A DNA stretch of 64,000 nt from Alloascoidea africana (taxonomy: Eukaryota; Ascomycota; Alloascoideomycetes; Alloascoideales; Alloascoideaceae): the NCBI GenBank assembly GCA_030581615.1, contig JAKTTT010000027.1, forward strand, positions 1-64,000, read 5' to 3'. Below the pieces are notes generated by a model. It was not told the DNA's origin and did no database searches. It was given only the letters and a program-made list of their open reading frames with translations. Positions within the stretch are counted from its first letter, which is position 1; each line of letters begins with the position of its first letter. Positions 30,973-41,063 of this stretch are shown piece by piece. The translations under genes were made by a program, and so were the position numbers.

Positions 30973-32715
30973 ATGACCTCCACAAGAACAAACTGTAAGC
31001 CATTTTTAGACCTTGATCCAGCCACAGTGCCGGGCCTTATCCGCATTACTAACCCATCCTTCTCGATAGCCGACGTGAAGCGCCCAAGAAGCTCTCTGGA
31101 CTTTCCTAACCTGAGGCGGACCTTATCCAACGCCATGGAGGATGAACTGTTCCATCCCTCGACCGATGAGCATCACAGGATCTTAGCCAGGACTCAAACA
31201 CCCACTTATCGGGGATGCCCCCACAGACCTCAACCTCAACCTCAACCTCAACCTCAATCCCAGCATCCAACAAAGAGCTCCGGTACGATCCCTTCTCTAT
31301 TTGGATTACGCTATTCTAGACGCCAGAGCCGCCATTCCGGTGGCAGCACCGACTCGCCTGCTGCTGTCGACGAGGCCAGCAGATCAAGCCGTCCCGCCAG
31401 AGCCCCCACTCCGGAACATGAGAATGATCTGGCCCAAGGGGGCCGTTCCCAGCACATGAGTCACTTCTCAAACGATACGAACAGAACTCCATCACCGCAC
31501 AACAGCGAGATTGTGTCACATCCCATGGGCGCGATGAGCTCTCTGCCCTTGCCCGAGCTCGGAACCTCAAGCTGCTCGTCCTACGTGTCTCCCTTCAGAA
31601 CATACTCCTCTTTCTACATGTCCAACTTCTACCATGATCCACTCTACCAAGATGTCTACCGCCCACACGAATTCACCCCTCAGCTATTTGAAACCCCGGA
31701 CCTTTTGCAAAAAGATCCAAATCCTGAACATTTATATCCCTTCACCTATGTAGGACCCACGCTACAGACTTTTTGTCCCAAAGATGCTTTTCTAAACATC
31801 CCGGAAGAGTTATCCCCTCAGCACATTTCCGAGAAACAACACAGAGATTCGGCTTTCGGATCGATAAAATCCCATTGGGGAAATTGTGACTGTGCAACAC
31901 ATGCCTATCCTACAAAATTTTCAATGTACGATGATTTCCCCGAACCCATGGATGAGGACCTTTCCGATGACGATGATGAATTTGAGCTGCTGGATGATGA
32001 CGACACATCCAGCGCATCGGGACTTTCCGACTCTTCGATGGCCCTAGGATATAGCGATGATGACGATGACGATGACGATGAGCATAGCAGTAACGGGAGT
32101 GCTATCCGTGGAGAGAGTATGGATCTGCCTATTGCACATCACAAAGACGATTCATTCATGGCTTCTAAAGCCCGTCTAGATTCCCTATCGGAATTTAGAA
32201 GAAGGAATGCAAGACGAAAAGATTACGACAATAACAAAAAGGGCAACAGCGACAACTCTCGGACTAATCGCTCAGCATTCAAATCGTCATCATCTTACAG
32301 GACCCAAGATATGCGACCAAAAGACTTGAGCAACAACTCTTTCAACCCCAAAAAATCAATAAACAACTCAAGTTTAAGAGAAAGAAAGCTCTCCATTTCT
32401 GGTTCCAATGGTCAACATATTTGCGAACTTGTAAACTCCTTGACAAAGAAACCCTGTTTAAAGCAATTTTCAAGACCCTATGATTTGATCAGACATCAAG
32501 AAACAATTCATGCTAAGAGGAAAAAAATCTACAGATGTGAGATTTGTGAACAAAATTACAAGTTGAACGGAATAAATACAGAAAAAACTTTTTCAAGAGG
32601 TGATGCTTTAAGCAGACATTTAAGGGTAAAACATAACTTGTCTGCAAATGTGGCTAATGAAGTTTTGAAAAAGGCAAAGGATAATGCTGAGCAAGTGGAT
32701 GCGAATGTAGGTTAA
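30973..32715 (+). CDS. RPN4: Proteasome-gene transcription factor Rpn4
   Basis: The 580-residue product starts at 30973 (MTSTRTNCKPF). Near the N-terminus, LRRTLSNAMEDELFHP matches the conserved Rpn4 element LKRTL..ILEDELYHT. Two acidic blocks follow (SDDDDEFELLDDDDTSS, DDDDDDDDEHSS). The C-terminal zinc fingers are the distinctive Rpn4 pair: KQFSRPYDLIRHQETIHAKR, then CEIC, an insertion, and KTFSRGDALSRHLRVKH. The insertion in the second finger is also in S. cerevisiae Rpn4. Rpn4 activates proteasome subunit genes through GGTGGCAAA sites and is itself a short-lived proteasome substrate. It is shorter-spaced but comparable in length to the 531-residue yeast protein. Confidence 0.93.
   Translation: MTSTRTNCKPFLDLDPATVPGLIRITNPSFSIADVKRPRSSLDFPNLRRTLSNAMEDELFHPSTDEHHRILARTQTPTYRGCPHRPQPQPQPQPQSQHPTKSSGTIPSLFGLRYSRRQSRHSGGSTDSPAAVDEASRSSRPARAPTPEHENDLAQGGRSQHMSHFSNDTNRTPSPHNSEIVSHPMGAMSSLPLPELGTSSCSSYVSPFRTYSSFYMSNFYHDPLYQDVYRPHEFTPQLFETPDLLQKDPNPEHLYPFTYVGPTLQTFCPKDAFLNIPEELSPQHISEKQHRDSAFGSIKSHWGNCDCATHAYPTKFSMYDDFPEPMDEDLSDDDDEFELLDDDDTSSASGLSDSSMALGYSDDDDDDDDEHSSNGSAIRGESMDLPIAHHKDDSFMASKARLDSLSEFRRRNARRKDYDNNKKGNSDNSRTNRSAFKSSSSYRTQDMRPKDLSNNSFNPKKSINNSSLRERKLSISGSNGQHICELVNSLTKKPCLKQFSRPYDLIRHQETIHAKRKKIYRCEICEQNYKLNGINTEKTFSRGDALSRHLRVKHNLSANVANEVLKKAKDNAEQVDANVG
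31228..31257 (+). repeat. Five tandem CCTCAA hexamers in RPN4
   Basis: Five perfect CCTCAA units encode a Pro-Gln run in the disordered N-terminal half of Rpn4. This is a coding microsatellite that could vary in length between strains. Confidence 0.85.
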
Positions 32716-33130
32716 TCCAGCTTTTTTTGTCTAATTTCTTTCCCCTTTTTTCTTTCCATTATTATGTTTTTTTGGGGTATGGTTTTCGGGGGGGTTTTCA
32801 GGTTTATTGGGTATTTTGATGGGGAATTACATTATCTCGCATTCACAATCACAATCACAATCACACACAAGTGTTTTTTGTTTTGACTCTTTCATATTAT
32901 TTATACCATCGCTTTGGTCTTTCATCTAGTTTTATAGGTTTTATGGATTGATTGTTTTGTTAGCTTAAATAACAAATGTTTGTCACAATGATGATGGGAT
33001 AAGAATTTTAAACTTTGCTTATCATTACAAATTGTCCACACGCGTTATGCACAAGCTTTGAGCAGCTATTAAAAAACTACACTACATTGGATGAATTACA
33101 ATGCTATAGTGAACAAAATAAACGATTATG
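32716..33130. other. Intergenic between convergent RPN4 and ROK1
   Basis: About 415 bp of T-rich DNA with a short (ACAATC) tandem run near 32844-32866. No gene recognised; this is a 3'-to-3' region. Confidence 0.5.
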
Positions 33131-34951
33131 TTACTGGTTGTCCGATTCAGCCGAATCCAAGTCTGAATCAGCATCTGCCCGTGCTTCCACTGGCAGATAT
33201 TTTCTTCTCTTTGAAGCCTCAATCATTTCACCTCGAACTTTCCTCTTCTGTTTCAAAACTTTGGGGACCGTACTTATCTGATCCCTCTCCACCTGGATTC
33301 GCTTTGCCCTTTTCTTATCTTTTTTACCCAATTTTTTCATGTCCAACATCCATTCTGCAAATCCATCTGATCCAGATTCTTTCATCACATTCACAACGCT
33401 TTTAACAAGTTGCATATCATCTTTTGTATAAAAAGTCACTGCTGTACCACTCCGCCCAGCACGTCCCGTTCTACCAATTCTATGAACGTATGCTTGAGCA
33501 GATTGAGGAACGTCATAATTTAGAACAAGATTGACTCCTTTGAAATCTATGCCTCGAGCAAGAACATCTGTACAAATGAGTACCCAAATATCACCATTCC
33601 GGAATCTTTCAATGATTTTATCCCGCTGTTGTTGTGTTCTTTCCGCATTGATCACGTCAATGTTCAATTTCTCATACATCAATTCGTGATACAATGCTTT
33701 CGATCTCTCCACAGATTGTACAAATATAAGAACAGGAGGTTTAAATTGGCCTTCCTGTATCATCTGTTTAATTGCAACAAGTTTACCTTGTTCAGTACCA
33801 CAATACGTTAACCGTTGTTGAATACTACTATTCGCAGCTTCTTTATGTCCCACAATCACTCTCACCGGTGAATTCATAATCGTGTTTGCTATTTCTTCAA
33901 CACCTGAATGAATCGTTGCAGAAAACAAAGCTTTCCGCAATTTCGGTGAAGTACAGGCTGTAAGAATATCATCCGTTTGTTCCAAAAATCCTTGTTCAAA
34001 TAACTTATCTGCTTCATCAAAGACAAGATGTTCTACATCCGATAGATTCACCCGTTCTTCCTTGACAATGTCCACAAGTCTTAATGGTGTACTTATTAGA
34101 ATATCGTATTTCCCAGCATTAAAATTCGTATTGTTTCGTAACTTGTTAACTGTCGCTTTGTTTAAAAGAAGAATTTTAAGATCTTTACCACGGCTTAATC
34201 TCTGTGAAACGTTGAAAATCTGTGTTGCCAATTCTTTTGTGGGTGAAATTACAAGTCCTTTAATGCCAGGTCTCGAACTTGCCGTTTTCTTGTTTTTATT
34301 CTTCTTGTTTCGTTGTAATTGTTGTAACATTGGAATCAAAAATGCCAGAGTTTTACCTGATCCTGTCGGTGCACACGCAATTAAATCACGATCATGGAGC
34401 AAAATCGCAATCGCTTCGGATTGAATTGGCGTGGGCTTGTCAAATTTCTCCTTCTTCAAATTCTGTAATAGATTCTTGTCTATTTTAAACCGTGAAATCA
34501 AATCTTCAAATGTTCCAAGGGGTAATGGAACATCAGTGCCTGTTATTTTCACATTGTACGATTTGCGAAGTGCCTTGGCATCCTTTTCGGTCTTTATTAT
34601 AGGTGCCAGTTCCTCTTCATCTTCATCACTCTCCACAGTCTTGTTTGTCTTCGACTTCGACTTCGACTTCGGCTTCTCCTGCGATATGTGCTTCCCCTTT
34701 CTCGTCTTGAAGAAATCAGTCTCTCTGCTAACTTCCTCAAGCAGTTGTTGTTCTTCATCAACAGCTTCCCTTTCCGCACTCTCTGATTTCTATCAAGTAG
34801 AAAATTGTTTGAGCTGGTCAACTTTTGAAATTTACACAAAAACCAAAAACATTCATTCATTCATACATACATTCGATAAAAAAAAATCAGCCGTTTGGCC
34901 TTTTGTCTTTGGAATACTGGCGCCTCTTGATAGAAGCCTGAATATATCCAT
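33131..34951 (-). CDS. ROK1: DEAD-box RNA helicase Rok1, two exons
   Basis: Exon 1 is 34951-34871 and exon 2 is 34789-33131; the 81-nt intron has a GTATGT donor and TAG acceptor and joins in phase 0. Exon 1 encodes [15 protein letters not shown], nearly the Rok1 N-terminus (MDIFRVLTRGAS), which fixes the start. The 579-residue product contains the Rok1 hallmark [20 protein letters not shown] and the helicase motifs: Q motif (TPIQSEAI), APTGSGKT (I), PTKELA (Ia), STPLR (Ib), DEAD (II), SAT (III), DVLARGIDF (V) and HRIGRTGR (VI). A repetitive KSKSKSK basic stretch precedes the core. Rok1 acts in 40S biogenesis, releasing snR30 and Rrp5. A PAC-like element lies 19 bp upstream. Confidence 0.96.
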
Positions 34952-34969
34952 ACCTGTTAATATAACGAT

Positions 34970-34977
34970 GCGATGAG
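34970..34977 (+). promoter_or_regulatory. PAC-like element upstream of ROK1
   Basis: GCGATGAG matches the PAC motif of ribosome-biogenesis promoters. It sits 19 bp from the ROK1 start, inside the 303-bp region (34952-35254) shared with divergent MRPL15. A T-run (34999-35014) and a TGAAAATGTTTT-like stretch (reverse strand, about 35022-35035) recall the RRPE/poly-dT partners of PAC. The close spacing means it may lie in the 5' UTR. Confidence 0.45.
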
Positions 34978-35254
34978 AATTCCTCTTTCTTTCTCAATTT
35001 TTTTTTTTTTTTTTGCTTTCTTAAAACATTTTCAGAAAAACGTAATCTCTGACTCAGCATACACCATCATCATCAAGAATTAGATACACGTGACTTTTAC
35101 AGATGTAGAGATGTTTGGGCTTTTCATGACTGCCTGTTTTTCACCCATTTGAATTTTGAAAGGTTTTCCCGGGGCGAAAAAAGGAGAGAAATAGTAGAAT
35201 AAAAGTGCCCGATCCCAGCATCTATATTTCCTTCTTCTATATATTATTACACAC

Positions 35255-36186
35255 ATGCTTCAATTTCAGCATCTATCTGGGAGAATACCATCGACTGCTT
35301 GGAGCGGGGTTGGGCGATCTGGGACGACGTTGAGAGCACTTCTTGTAAAGCGACAACAACAGCCAATAAAAGCCGGACTAAACAGCAAGAACCAAATTAT
35401 CACCACTCCCAGTTTCAATTCGAGTTTAAATGGAGTTCGTACACTGGCTTATTTAAGAGGCGCAAAGAACCGGCTGAGGGGGATAAAGCTGAATGAGTCG
35501 TCGTATCTCGTGACTTTGGATGGGATGAAATATGGAACAGAGGAAGCAAATCTGTCCCAGATCAAGACTTTTCTTGGTGAAAAGTATGCGGTCAACGATG
35601 AATTGATACTTCAAGCAATGACACATAAGAGTTTTGCACATGGTCTAAAGCCATATAATGAAAAACTGTCTGTTTTGGGTAAGTCTTTCAACTTTTTCAA
35701 ACTAAGCCAATTTTTGGTCTTCTAACAAGCGTTTTATGTACAGGATTACATGCCCTTAAATTTTACACCTCCATCTTTGTTACGGAACCGTCCACGTCTT
35801 CTGCGATGACAAACCCATATGCAATCAATGGACTAAATCTGGATGTACTTGGAAGCGAAGTTTCCCGAGAACTAATAACTCCTGACACACTATCAGAATT
35901 TGCACGAGAATATGGAATCAACCGAGTATTTTGGAGGCCCAGAGATTCCAGCATTACAGACCCTCACATCAGTGGACAGAATAAAGTGCTTGCAAATACG
36001 GTTTCTGCGATGATTGGGGTCGTTGCGCTGAAACATGGAGATAAAGGAGTGGAGGCGTTTCTAAGAGAAAAAGTCTTCCAAGGTGAGAGGTCGCTGATCA
36101 AGATTGCGGGAGAGGCCGTTCGACAGCGCCGGGTGAGAACTGTAGGCAGTTTGGGAGCCGGAGGAAGGGAAAGAACTCGTTTGTAA
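35255..36186 (+). CDS. MRPL15: Mitochondrial large-subunit protein mL57 (Mrpl15), RNase III-like, two exons
   Basis: Exons are 35255-35678 and 35744-36186; the 65-nt intron has GTAAGT, a CTAAC branch site and CAG. The 288-residue product starts with a basic, Ser-rich targeting-like sequence. An inactive RNase III domain follows: ELILQAMTHKSFAHGLKPYN, EKLSVLG joined across the intron to LHALKFY, then GINRVFWRPRDSS and NTVSAMIGVVALKHGDKGVE. KPYNEKLSVLG replaces the NERLEFLGD catalytic signature, so no nuclease activity is expected. Yeast has two such proteins, mL44 (Mrpl3) and mL57 (Mrpl15). The KPYNEKL and C-terminal features favour mL57, which is 253 residues in S. cerevisiae. Confidence 0.78.
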
Positions 36187-36358
36187 ATAGCACTTTGAGT
36201 ATGGAGATGGGAACTCCCCTTTAGGCTGTGAAAAGAGGAAAAAAAAAAAAATAGGAGTAGCGCGGTAATGTTAAAATGTATCTAGACTTAATAGCCTCAT
36301 CATCCGTGACAACTCTTCACACTTTCCTGCAAGCTCCAACTTTCCTTCCAAAGACCAA

Positions 36359-39300
36359 ATGGCCCCAAACATCGAGCCTGAGGAAGAGGAACGGATCCTG
36401 ACGGCCCATCATCTGGCCCTCATCAAGTACCTCCATGGTCCGCAAGAGGGAGGTGCTCAAGGAGGCCCGCAAAAGGTCAACTCATCAAAAGCCCGAGACA
36501 AGTTGCTCAAACTGTCCAGATCACAATTCTGCGAACTCTCTACCGACGTCTACGATGAGCTGAAGCGAAGGACAGACGAGCCCTCAGACCAGCCGGATTT
36601 CCTCCAACCTGTAAATATCTTCCATCCAAAGCGGAACCAGGCCAGACAGAAGTTGTCTAGCCTGCCCACGACGAGATTCAAGGATTTGGGAACCGACATT
36701 TGTTCTGAGATCGAGCGACGATTGCCAAGGCTTATTGAAGAGCACATGTATGTTTTAGACCCAGACCAAGCCGGCGGCAATACAAGACAGGCTAGTGAAA
36801 GCGTATCGAATTTCGAAGGGGTTGAAACGGTTACAGACCATACCAACAAAGAAAATGACAGCGACGACAGACTCAACACGGTCCCTCAAGTTGTTATCGA
36901 GCCGTCTTCCGATACAGAGTCCATGAGGCGTAGATCTGATGGCTCAAATGGAAGTGGTAACAGTCGTGACCGAGAGCCTGAAAATCCACAGGGCCAACCT
37001 GGAACAGTGACGAGCCCGACAAAGGTAGCCCGACCAAAAGCAGTGGGGTTTCAGACTAGCACCATCGTTCCGAAAAAATCTGTTCTGGCTGGAGATTCTA
37101 GTGAAGATGATGACGATGTTGATGATGACAGCGACGTGATGGCCAGTGAAGATGGCCGTGGGGTTGGCTTCGCCAGAGGACCTCCGGGATCTTTCGAAGA
37201 TAAAATAAATGTCAGCTTTGCGGAATCTGGACTCAATGATTTAGACGATGATTCTGATATCGAAGAAGATGAGGAAAATAGACCACGCCCAGGGAGAAGC
37301 TCAACAATGCCCTGCGATTTGAACCAAGCAAAAGCTAAAGGGAATTCTTTAAACGATAAGGACAGGGAAATTCGGATATTATTGGAGGAAGGAACCAAGA
37401 TGGATGCCCGGATAACAGAGCTAGAAAAGCAGATTAGAACACTCGAGGAAGAAAAAATTGCAGCGGAAGAGGCTCTTATGACAAAGCAAGATGAAGGGGA
37501 ATGGAAAACTCGGTATGAAGAGTTGGCGGCCCAGCACAGAGAACTACAAGAAAGGGAACAAGATCTTAACGATACAGTGGGAGATCTTGAGATCCAACTT
37601 GAAGAGTACAAAGAGAGCACGACACGAATGGGACAGGAACTTGTCAAGGTACGCGAATTGGCTTCAAACTCTACAGATGCAACAACAGCAGAAAGAGAAT
37701 CATTTGAAGCTGAGATATCCTCTTTAAGGGTAAAGTACAATACACTTCTTGAAGAGAACGAATCTTTAAAAGATCTTTCTTCCAGTACAAACCAGCACCT
37801 AGGAGAACTTGAAGAAAGAGTGAGCAAAGCAGACCAATTACAAAGAGACTATAAAAGTCTGAAGGAGAGCTTTGAGATTGAAAAACAGAGTTCCGCGTCC
37901 TTTTTGGAGAAAATCAAGCAATTGGAAAGTGCGAACGCAAGTTTGAACAGACAGCTAAATGACTCTAAAAATCAGATTGTGGAATTGGAGATTGAGAAAG
38001 GTCAATACCAAGCTAGTCAGTTTTCTGCTTCCAACAACAGCAATAACAGTAGAAGCTTGGACCATTCTTCGCCTCTACCACCTGCCGCTGGACCGGAAGA
38101 AGTTAGTAATAGTAGTCCCTCTTCAGTCAACAGTGCGAACGCAATAAAAAGCAAGATTGAACTTTTAGAAGCTGATCTCAACACGTGGAAATCAAGATAC
38201 GAAATATCAAGAACTTTGAAAAATGTTGCGAATTATGAAATATACCAGAACGAAATTAACCAGTTACATTCAGATTCTAAGCTGGTCCATGTTGTGACCT
38301 TGCTAAGTACTAACGGCCTTGTTTCAAATCACAACTTTGTCAAGTTTCAAATTTCCATAGAAGAGTTTTTAACTAGGTTGAAATATGGTGGGAATGATCG
38401 AGTGCTATCACTGCTCAACGAAGTCGTGCTTGCCACCACTTCTATAATCGAAGATGTGGAACAGTATGCCTCTTCTTTCACCGCTTCTCCACCTGTCTCA
38501 GACTCTTCTGCTATCAAGGGTATGGTTGCGCTTGTCAGTGCTTCCACTAACCATTTAATCACTTCTACGCGGTACCAGGTTACGTGTTCCAAAATTTTGC
38601 CCTATTTTATTGTGGATTCCGCTGCAGCAGACTTATCATTTGCTGTTGCAGAGCTGATCAAGATGTGTAGGATTCGTGATACAGATGGAAGTGAGAATGG
38701 TCGAGCTGGGTATGCACCTGGTTATGAACAGGAATCGTCATGGCCACGACTTCAAATCAACAAGAGGTCTGATCCGAAAGCAGGCATGAATGGACAGGAG
38801 AATGGGAACGGAGGTGGCCTGAGAGAGTTTAGTATTGTAAGTTCAACAACATCTGCTCCAACTAATAGTGCTCATAACAACTATAATAATGGAAATGAGA
38901 CAAGTGGCGAGGGATACCAAGAATATCCTTCTAAACAATCTCATTTACAAAAAGATACGGGAAAACTGACAAGAGTCGATGCTGACTTGGTCTCTAGTGA
39001 CGGAAGCAATTCACACGCGAATCAAGCCATTTCTTCGATGAGAACAGAAGCCAATCCTCAAAAGGATATACAACGTATAGATTCAGATTTTGGAGATAAC
39101 AGGATTCGGAAAGAGTATGTGAAAAAGTTGGAAATAAGCGATGGAGATACGGACACAAATGGAGATGACACACGAGGTCTAAACACAAGTTTTGGGGGTA
39201 GTAGGATTCAGAAGGAGTCTGTGAAACGGTTTGAACTAGGCGATGCTGAATTAGATGCGAATGATCAGAAAGATATACATGATACAAGAGACCAGAGAGA

Positions 39301-40876
39301 GAGCAGGATTCGGAAGGAATCCGTGAGAAAGTTAGAGCTCGGCGATAGAGACACAGGCAACGACATAAGTGATAAGCAAGATATAAACTCAAGTTATGGG
39401 GGTAGCAGAATTCAAAAGGAGAGTGTGAAACGACTGGAACAAATAAATGCCAATGATCAGAAGGATATACAAGATTCAAGAGACAGCAGATTTCAAAAGG
39501 AGTCTGTGAAACGGTTTGAACTAGGTAATACTGAAATAGATCCCAATGATCAGAAGGATATGCCTGCTATAAGAGGCCAGAGTGAGAGCAGAATTCGAAA
39601 AGACTCCGTGAGAAAGTTGGATGTCAGCGATGCAAATACAGACAACGATATACCAGATTTTGGAGGCAGCAGAATTCGGAAGGAATCTGTGAGAAAGTTA
39701 GACATCAACAATGAAGATACAAGAAACAGCATGAGTGATAAACGAGATCTAAACCCAAGTTTTGGTGGTAGCAAGACACGGAAAGCACCTGAGGGATTGG
39801 AACCAAGAGATCGAGAGCTCGACGTCAATGCATCAAATAATTCTCTAAACCCAAGCATGAGAACTAGCAAGATTCGAAAGGAATCCGTGAGAAAGGTCGA
39901 CATCAACGATGGAGATATAGACAACGACGGAAGTGATCAACTAGATATGAACTCAAGGTATGATGATGGCAAGACACAGAAAATTCCTGTGGGGCCGGAA
40001 CTAAGAGATAGAGAGCTCGATATCAGTGCTTCAAATGATAGACAAAACCAAAGTGTGGGTGGTAGCAAGATTCGAAAAGAGTCTGCGAGACCATTAGATC
40101 TAAGAGATGGGGCAGGAAGTACCAATGAAGATTTCAAACACATGGAGCCTGAAGCAAAACAATCAAGTCCACCGCCAATGCATTCAAATACTCAAGAAGA
40201 TAAGATGTTGAAAGCTGATGGACTGCCTGAAGAGAACCATAAAGCAGTTGCTTTTAAGGATCCAAAGGACGTTCCCAAGTCACAACCAGAAGAACATTAT
40301 GATGTTGATAGCTACGATATTGAAGACCCAGATAACACTGTCCCCGATCTCCTGCTCTACCTGGAACATCAAACTGTCAAAGTGATAGCGGCTATTCAAA
40401 CTCTGCTCCGGTCGATAAAATCACCAAAGTCTACAAATGAAACACTTCACGAACAATCTTCCCAGATTCTAGTGGTAGTAAATCTGATGGTCGAGGCGAC
40501 TGGTGTTGTCATGTCCCAAATGGAGAATGCCAAGTTGAAAGAGCTTGGCTCCTGGGTTGTTCAGGGTCTTGCTGATTGCTCGAAACGAATGGCGGAACTT
40601 TTGAAGAATCAGGGTCAAAGTAACAGAAATGATGTCCCAACCAAAAGCTTCAAGCAGCAGCTTGCAGGAATTGCATTTGACGTCGCAAAACTGACAAAAG
40701 ATCTCGTTAAAACTGTTGAAGAAGTGAGTGTCAAAGAGGAAATTCAAAAACTGGATGAAAAGATTCGAAAGAGCGGTGCTAAATTGGAGGATATTTCCAG
40801 TGATGAGGACGACGACGATGATGAAGATGATGATGACTACTCAGAGGATGACAGCGATGAAGCTGGACTAATGTGA
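36359..40876 (+). CDS. SPA2: Polarisome scaffold Spa2
   Basis: The 1505-residue single-exon protein has two Spa2-homology repeats near the N-terminus: ARDKLLKLSRSQFCELSTDV at about 46-65, with YDELKRR, and ARQKLSSLPTTRFKDLGTDI at about 96-115. These GIT/SHD-I repeats bind MAPKKs and Pea2-type partners. An acidic linker and a long coiled coil (about 320-580) follow. The segment YEISRTLKNVANYEIYQNEI (about 619-638) opens the central conserved domain. After it comes an unusual degenerate repeat array (about 910-1250). The C-terminal SHD-V domain (VPDLLLYLEHQTVKVIAAIQ, MVEATGVVMSQMENA; about 1330-1430) localises Spa2 to sites of growth. An acidic tail ends the protein. It organises Bni1 and cell-integrity signalling at the bud or hyphal tip. 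Confidence 0.93.
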   Translation: MAPNIEPEEEERILTAHHLALIKYLHGPQEGGAQGGPQKVNSSKARDKLLKLSRSQFCELSTDVYDELKRRTDEPSDQPDFLQPVNIFHPKRNQARQKLSSLPTTRFKDLGTDICSEIERRLPRLIEEHMYVLDPDQAGGNTRQASESVSNFEGVETVTDHTNKENDSDDRLNTVPQVVIEPSSDTESMRRRSDGSNGSGNSRDREPENPQGQPGTVTSPTKVARPKAVGFQTSTIVPKKSVLAGDSSEDDDDVDDDSDVMASEDGRGVGFARGPPGSFEDKINVSFAESGLNDLDDDSDIEEDEENRPRPGRSSTMPCDLNQAKAKGNSLNDKDREIRILLEEGTKMDARITELEKQIRTLEEEKIAAEEALMTKQDEGEWKTRYEELAAQHRELQEREQDLNDTVGDLEIQLEEYKESTTRMGQELVKVRELASNSTDATTAERESFEAEISSLRVKYNTLLEENESLKDLSSSTNQHLGELEERVSKADQLQRDYKSLKESFEIEKQSSASFLEKIKQLESANASLNRQLNDSKNQIVELEIEKGQYQASQFSASNNSNNSRSLDHSSPLPPAAGPEEVSNSSPSSVNSANAIKSKIELLEADLNTWKSRYEISRTLKNVANYEIYQNEINQLHSDSKLVHVVTLLSTNGLVSNHNFVKFQISIEEFLTRLKYGGNDRVLSLLNEVVLATTSIIEDVEQYASSFTASPPVSDSSAIKGMVALVSASTNHLITSTRYQVTCSKILPYFIVDSAAADLSFAVAELIKMCRIRDTDGSENGRAGYAPGYEQESSWPRLQINKRSDPKAGMNGQENGNGGGLREFSIVSSTTSAPTNSAHNNYNNGNETSGEGYQEYPSKQSHLQKDTGKLTRVDADLVSSDGSNSHANQAISSMRTEANPQKDIQRIDSDFGDNRIRKEYVKKLEISDGDTDTNGDDTRGLNTSFGGSRIQKESVKRFELGDAELDANDQKDIHDTRDQRESRIRKESVRKLELGDRDTGNDISDKQDINSSYGGSRIQKESVKRLEQINANDQKDIQDSRDSRFQKESVKRFELGNTEIDPNDQKDMPAIRGQSESRIRKDSVRKLDVSDANTDNDIPDFGGSRIRKESVRKLDINNEDTRNSMSDKRDLNPSFGGSKTRKAPEGLEPRDRELDVNASNNSLNPSMRTSKIRKESVRKVDINDGDIDNDGSDQLDMNSRYDDGKTQKIPVGPELRDRELDISASNDRQNQSVGGSKIRKESARPLDLRDGAGSTNEDFKHMEPEAKQSSPPPMHSNTQEDKMLKADGLPEENHKAVAFKDPKDVPKSQPEEHYDVDSYDIEDPDNTVPDLLLYLEHQTVKVIAAIQTLLRSIKSPKSTNETLHEQSSQILVVVNLMVEATGVVMSQMENAKLKELGSWVVQGLADCSKRMAELLKNQGQSNRNDVPTKSFKQQLAGIAFDVAKLTKDLVKTVEEVSVKEEIQKLDEKIRKSGAKLEDISSDEDDDDDEDDDDYSEDDSDEAGLM
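39090..40110 (+). repeat. Degenerate coding repeat array in SPA2
   Basis: About ten imperfect units with the core (S/N)(R/K)I(R/Q)KESVRKL(E/D) and an acidic DTDND-type spacer recur in frame across residues 910-1250. Spacing varies (about 25-45 residues) and some units have lost the core. At DNA level copies differ substantially, so the array is old or under selection at the protein level. Confidence 0.85.
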
Positions 40877-41063
40877 ATATAAATAGAAATATATAGAGCA
40901 TGATTAGGCATGAATTCTTATGTTGAGCTTGTTAGCTTCAATTGTTTTCTGACATCTCAGATAACGGCAGTTGTAAGGAAGGATCAGGAAATGAACATTG
41001 TCCCAAGCACACAGTGAACCACCATCTCTCATTTCTCCACATCTCCTGCTCTCAGCGATATTC

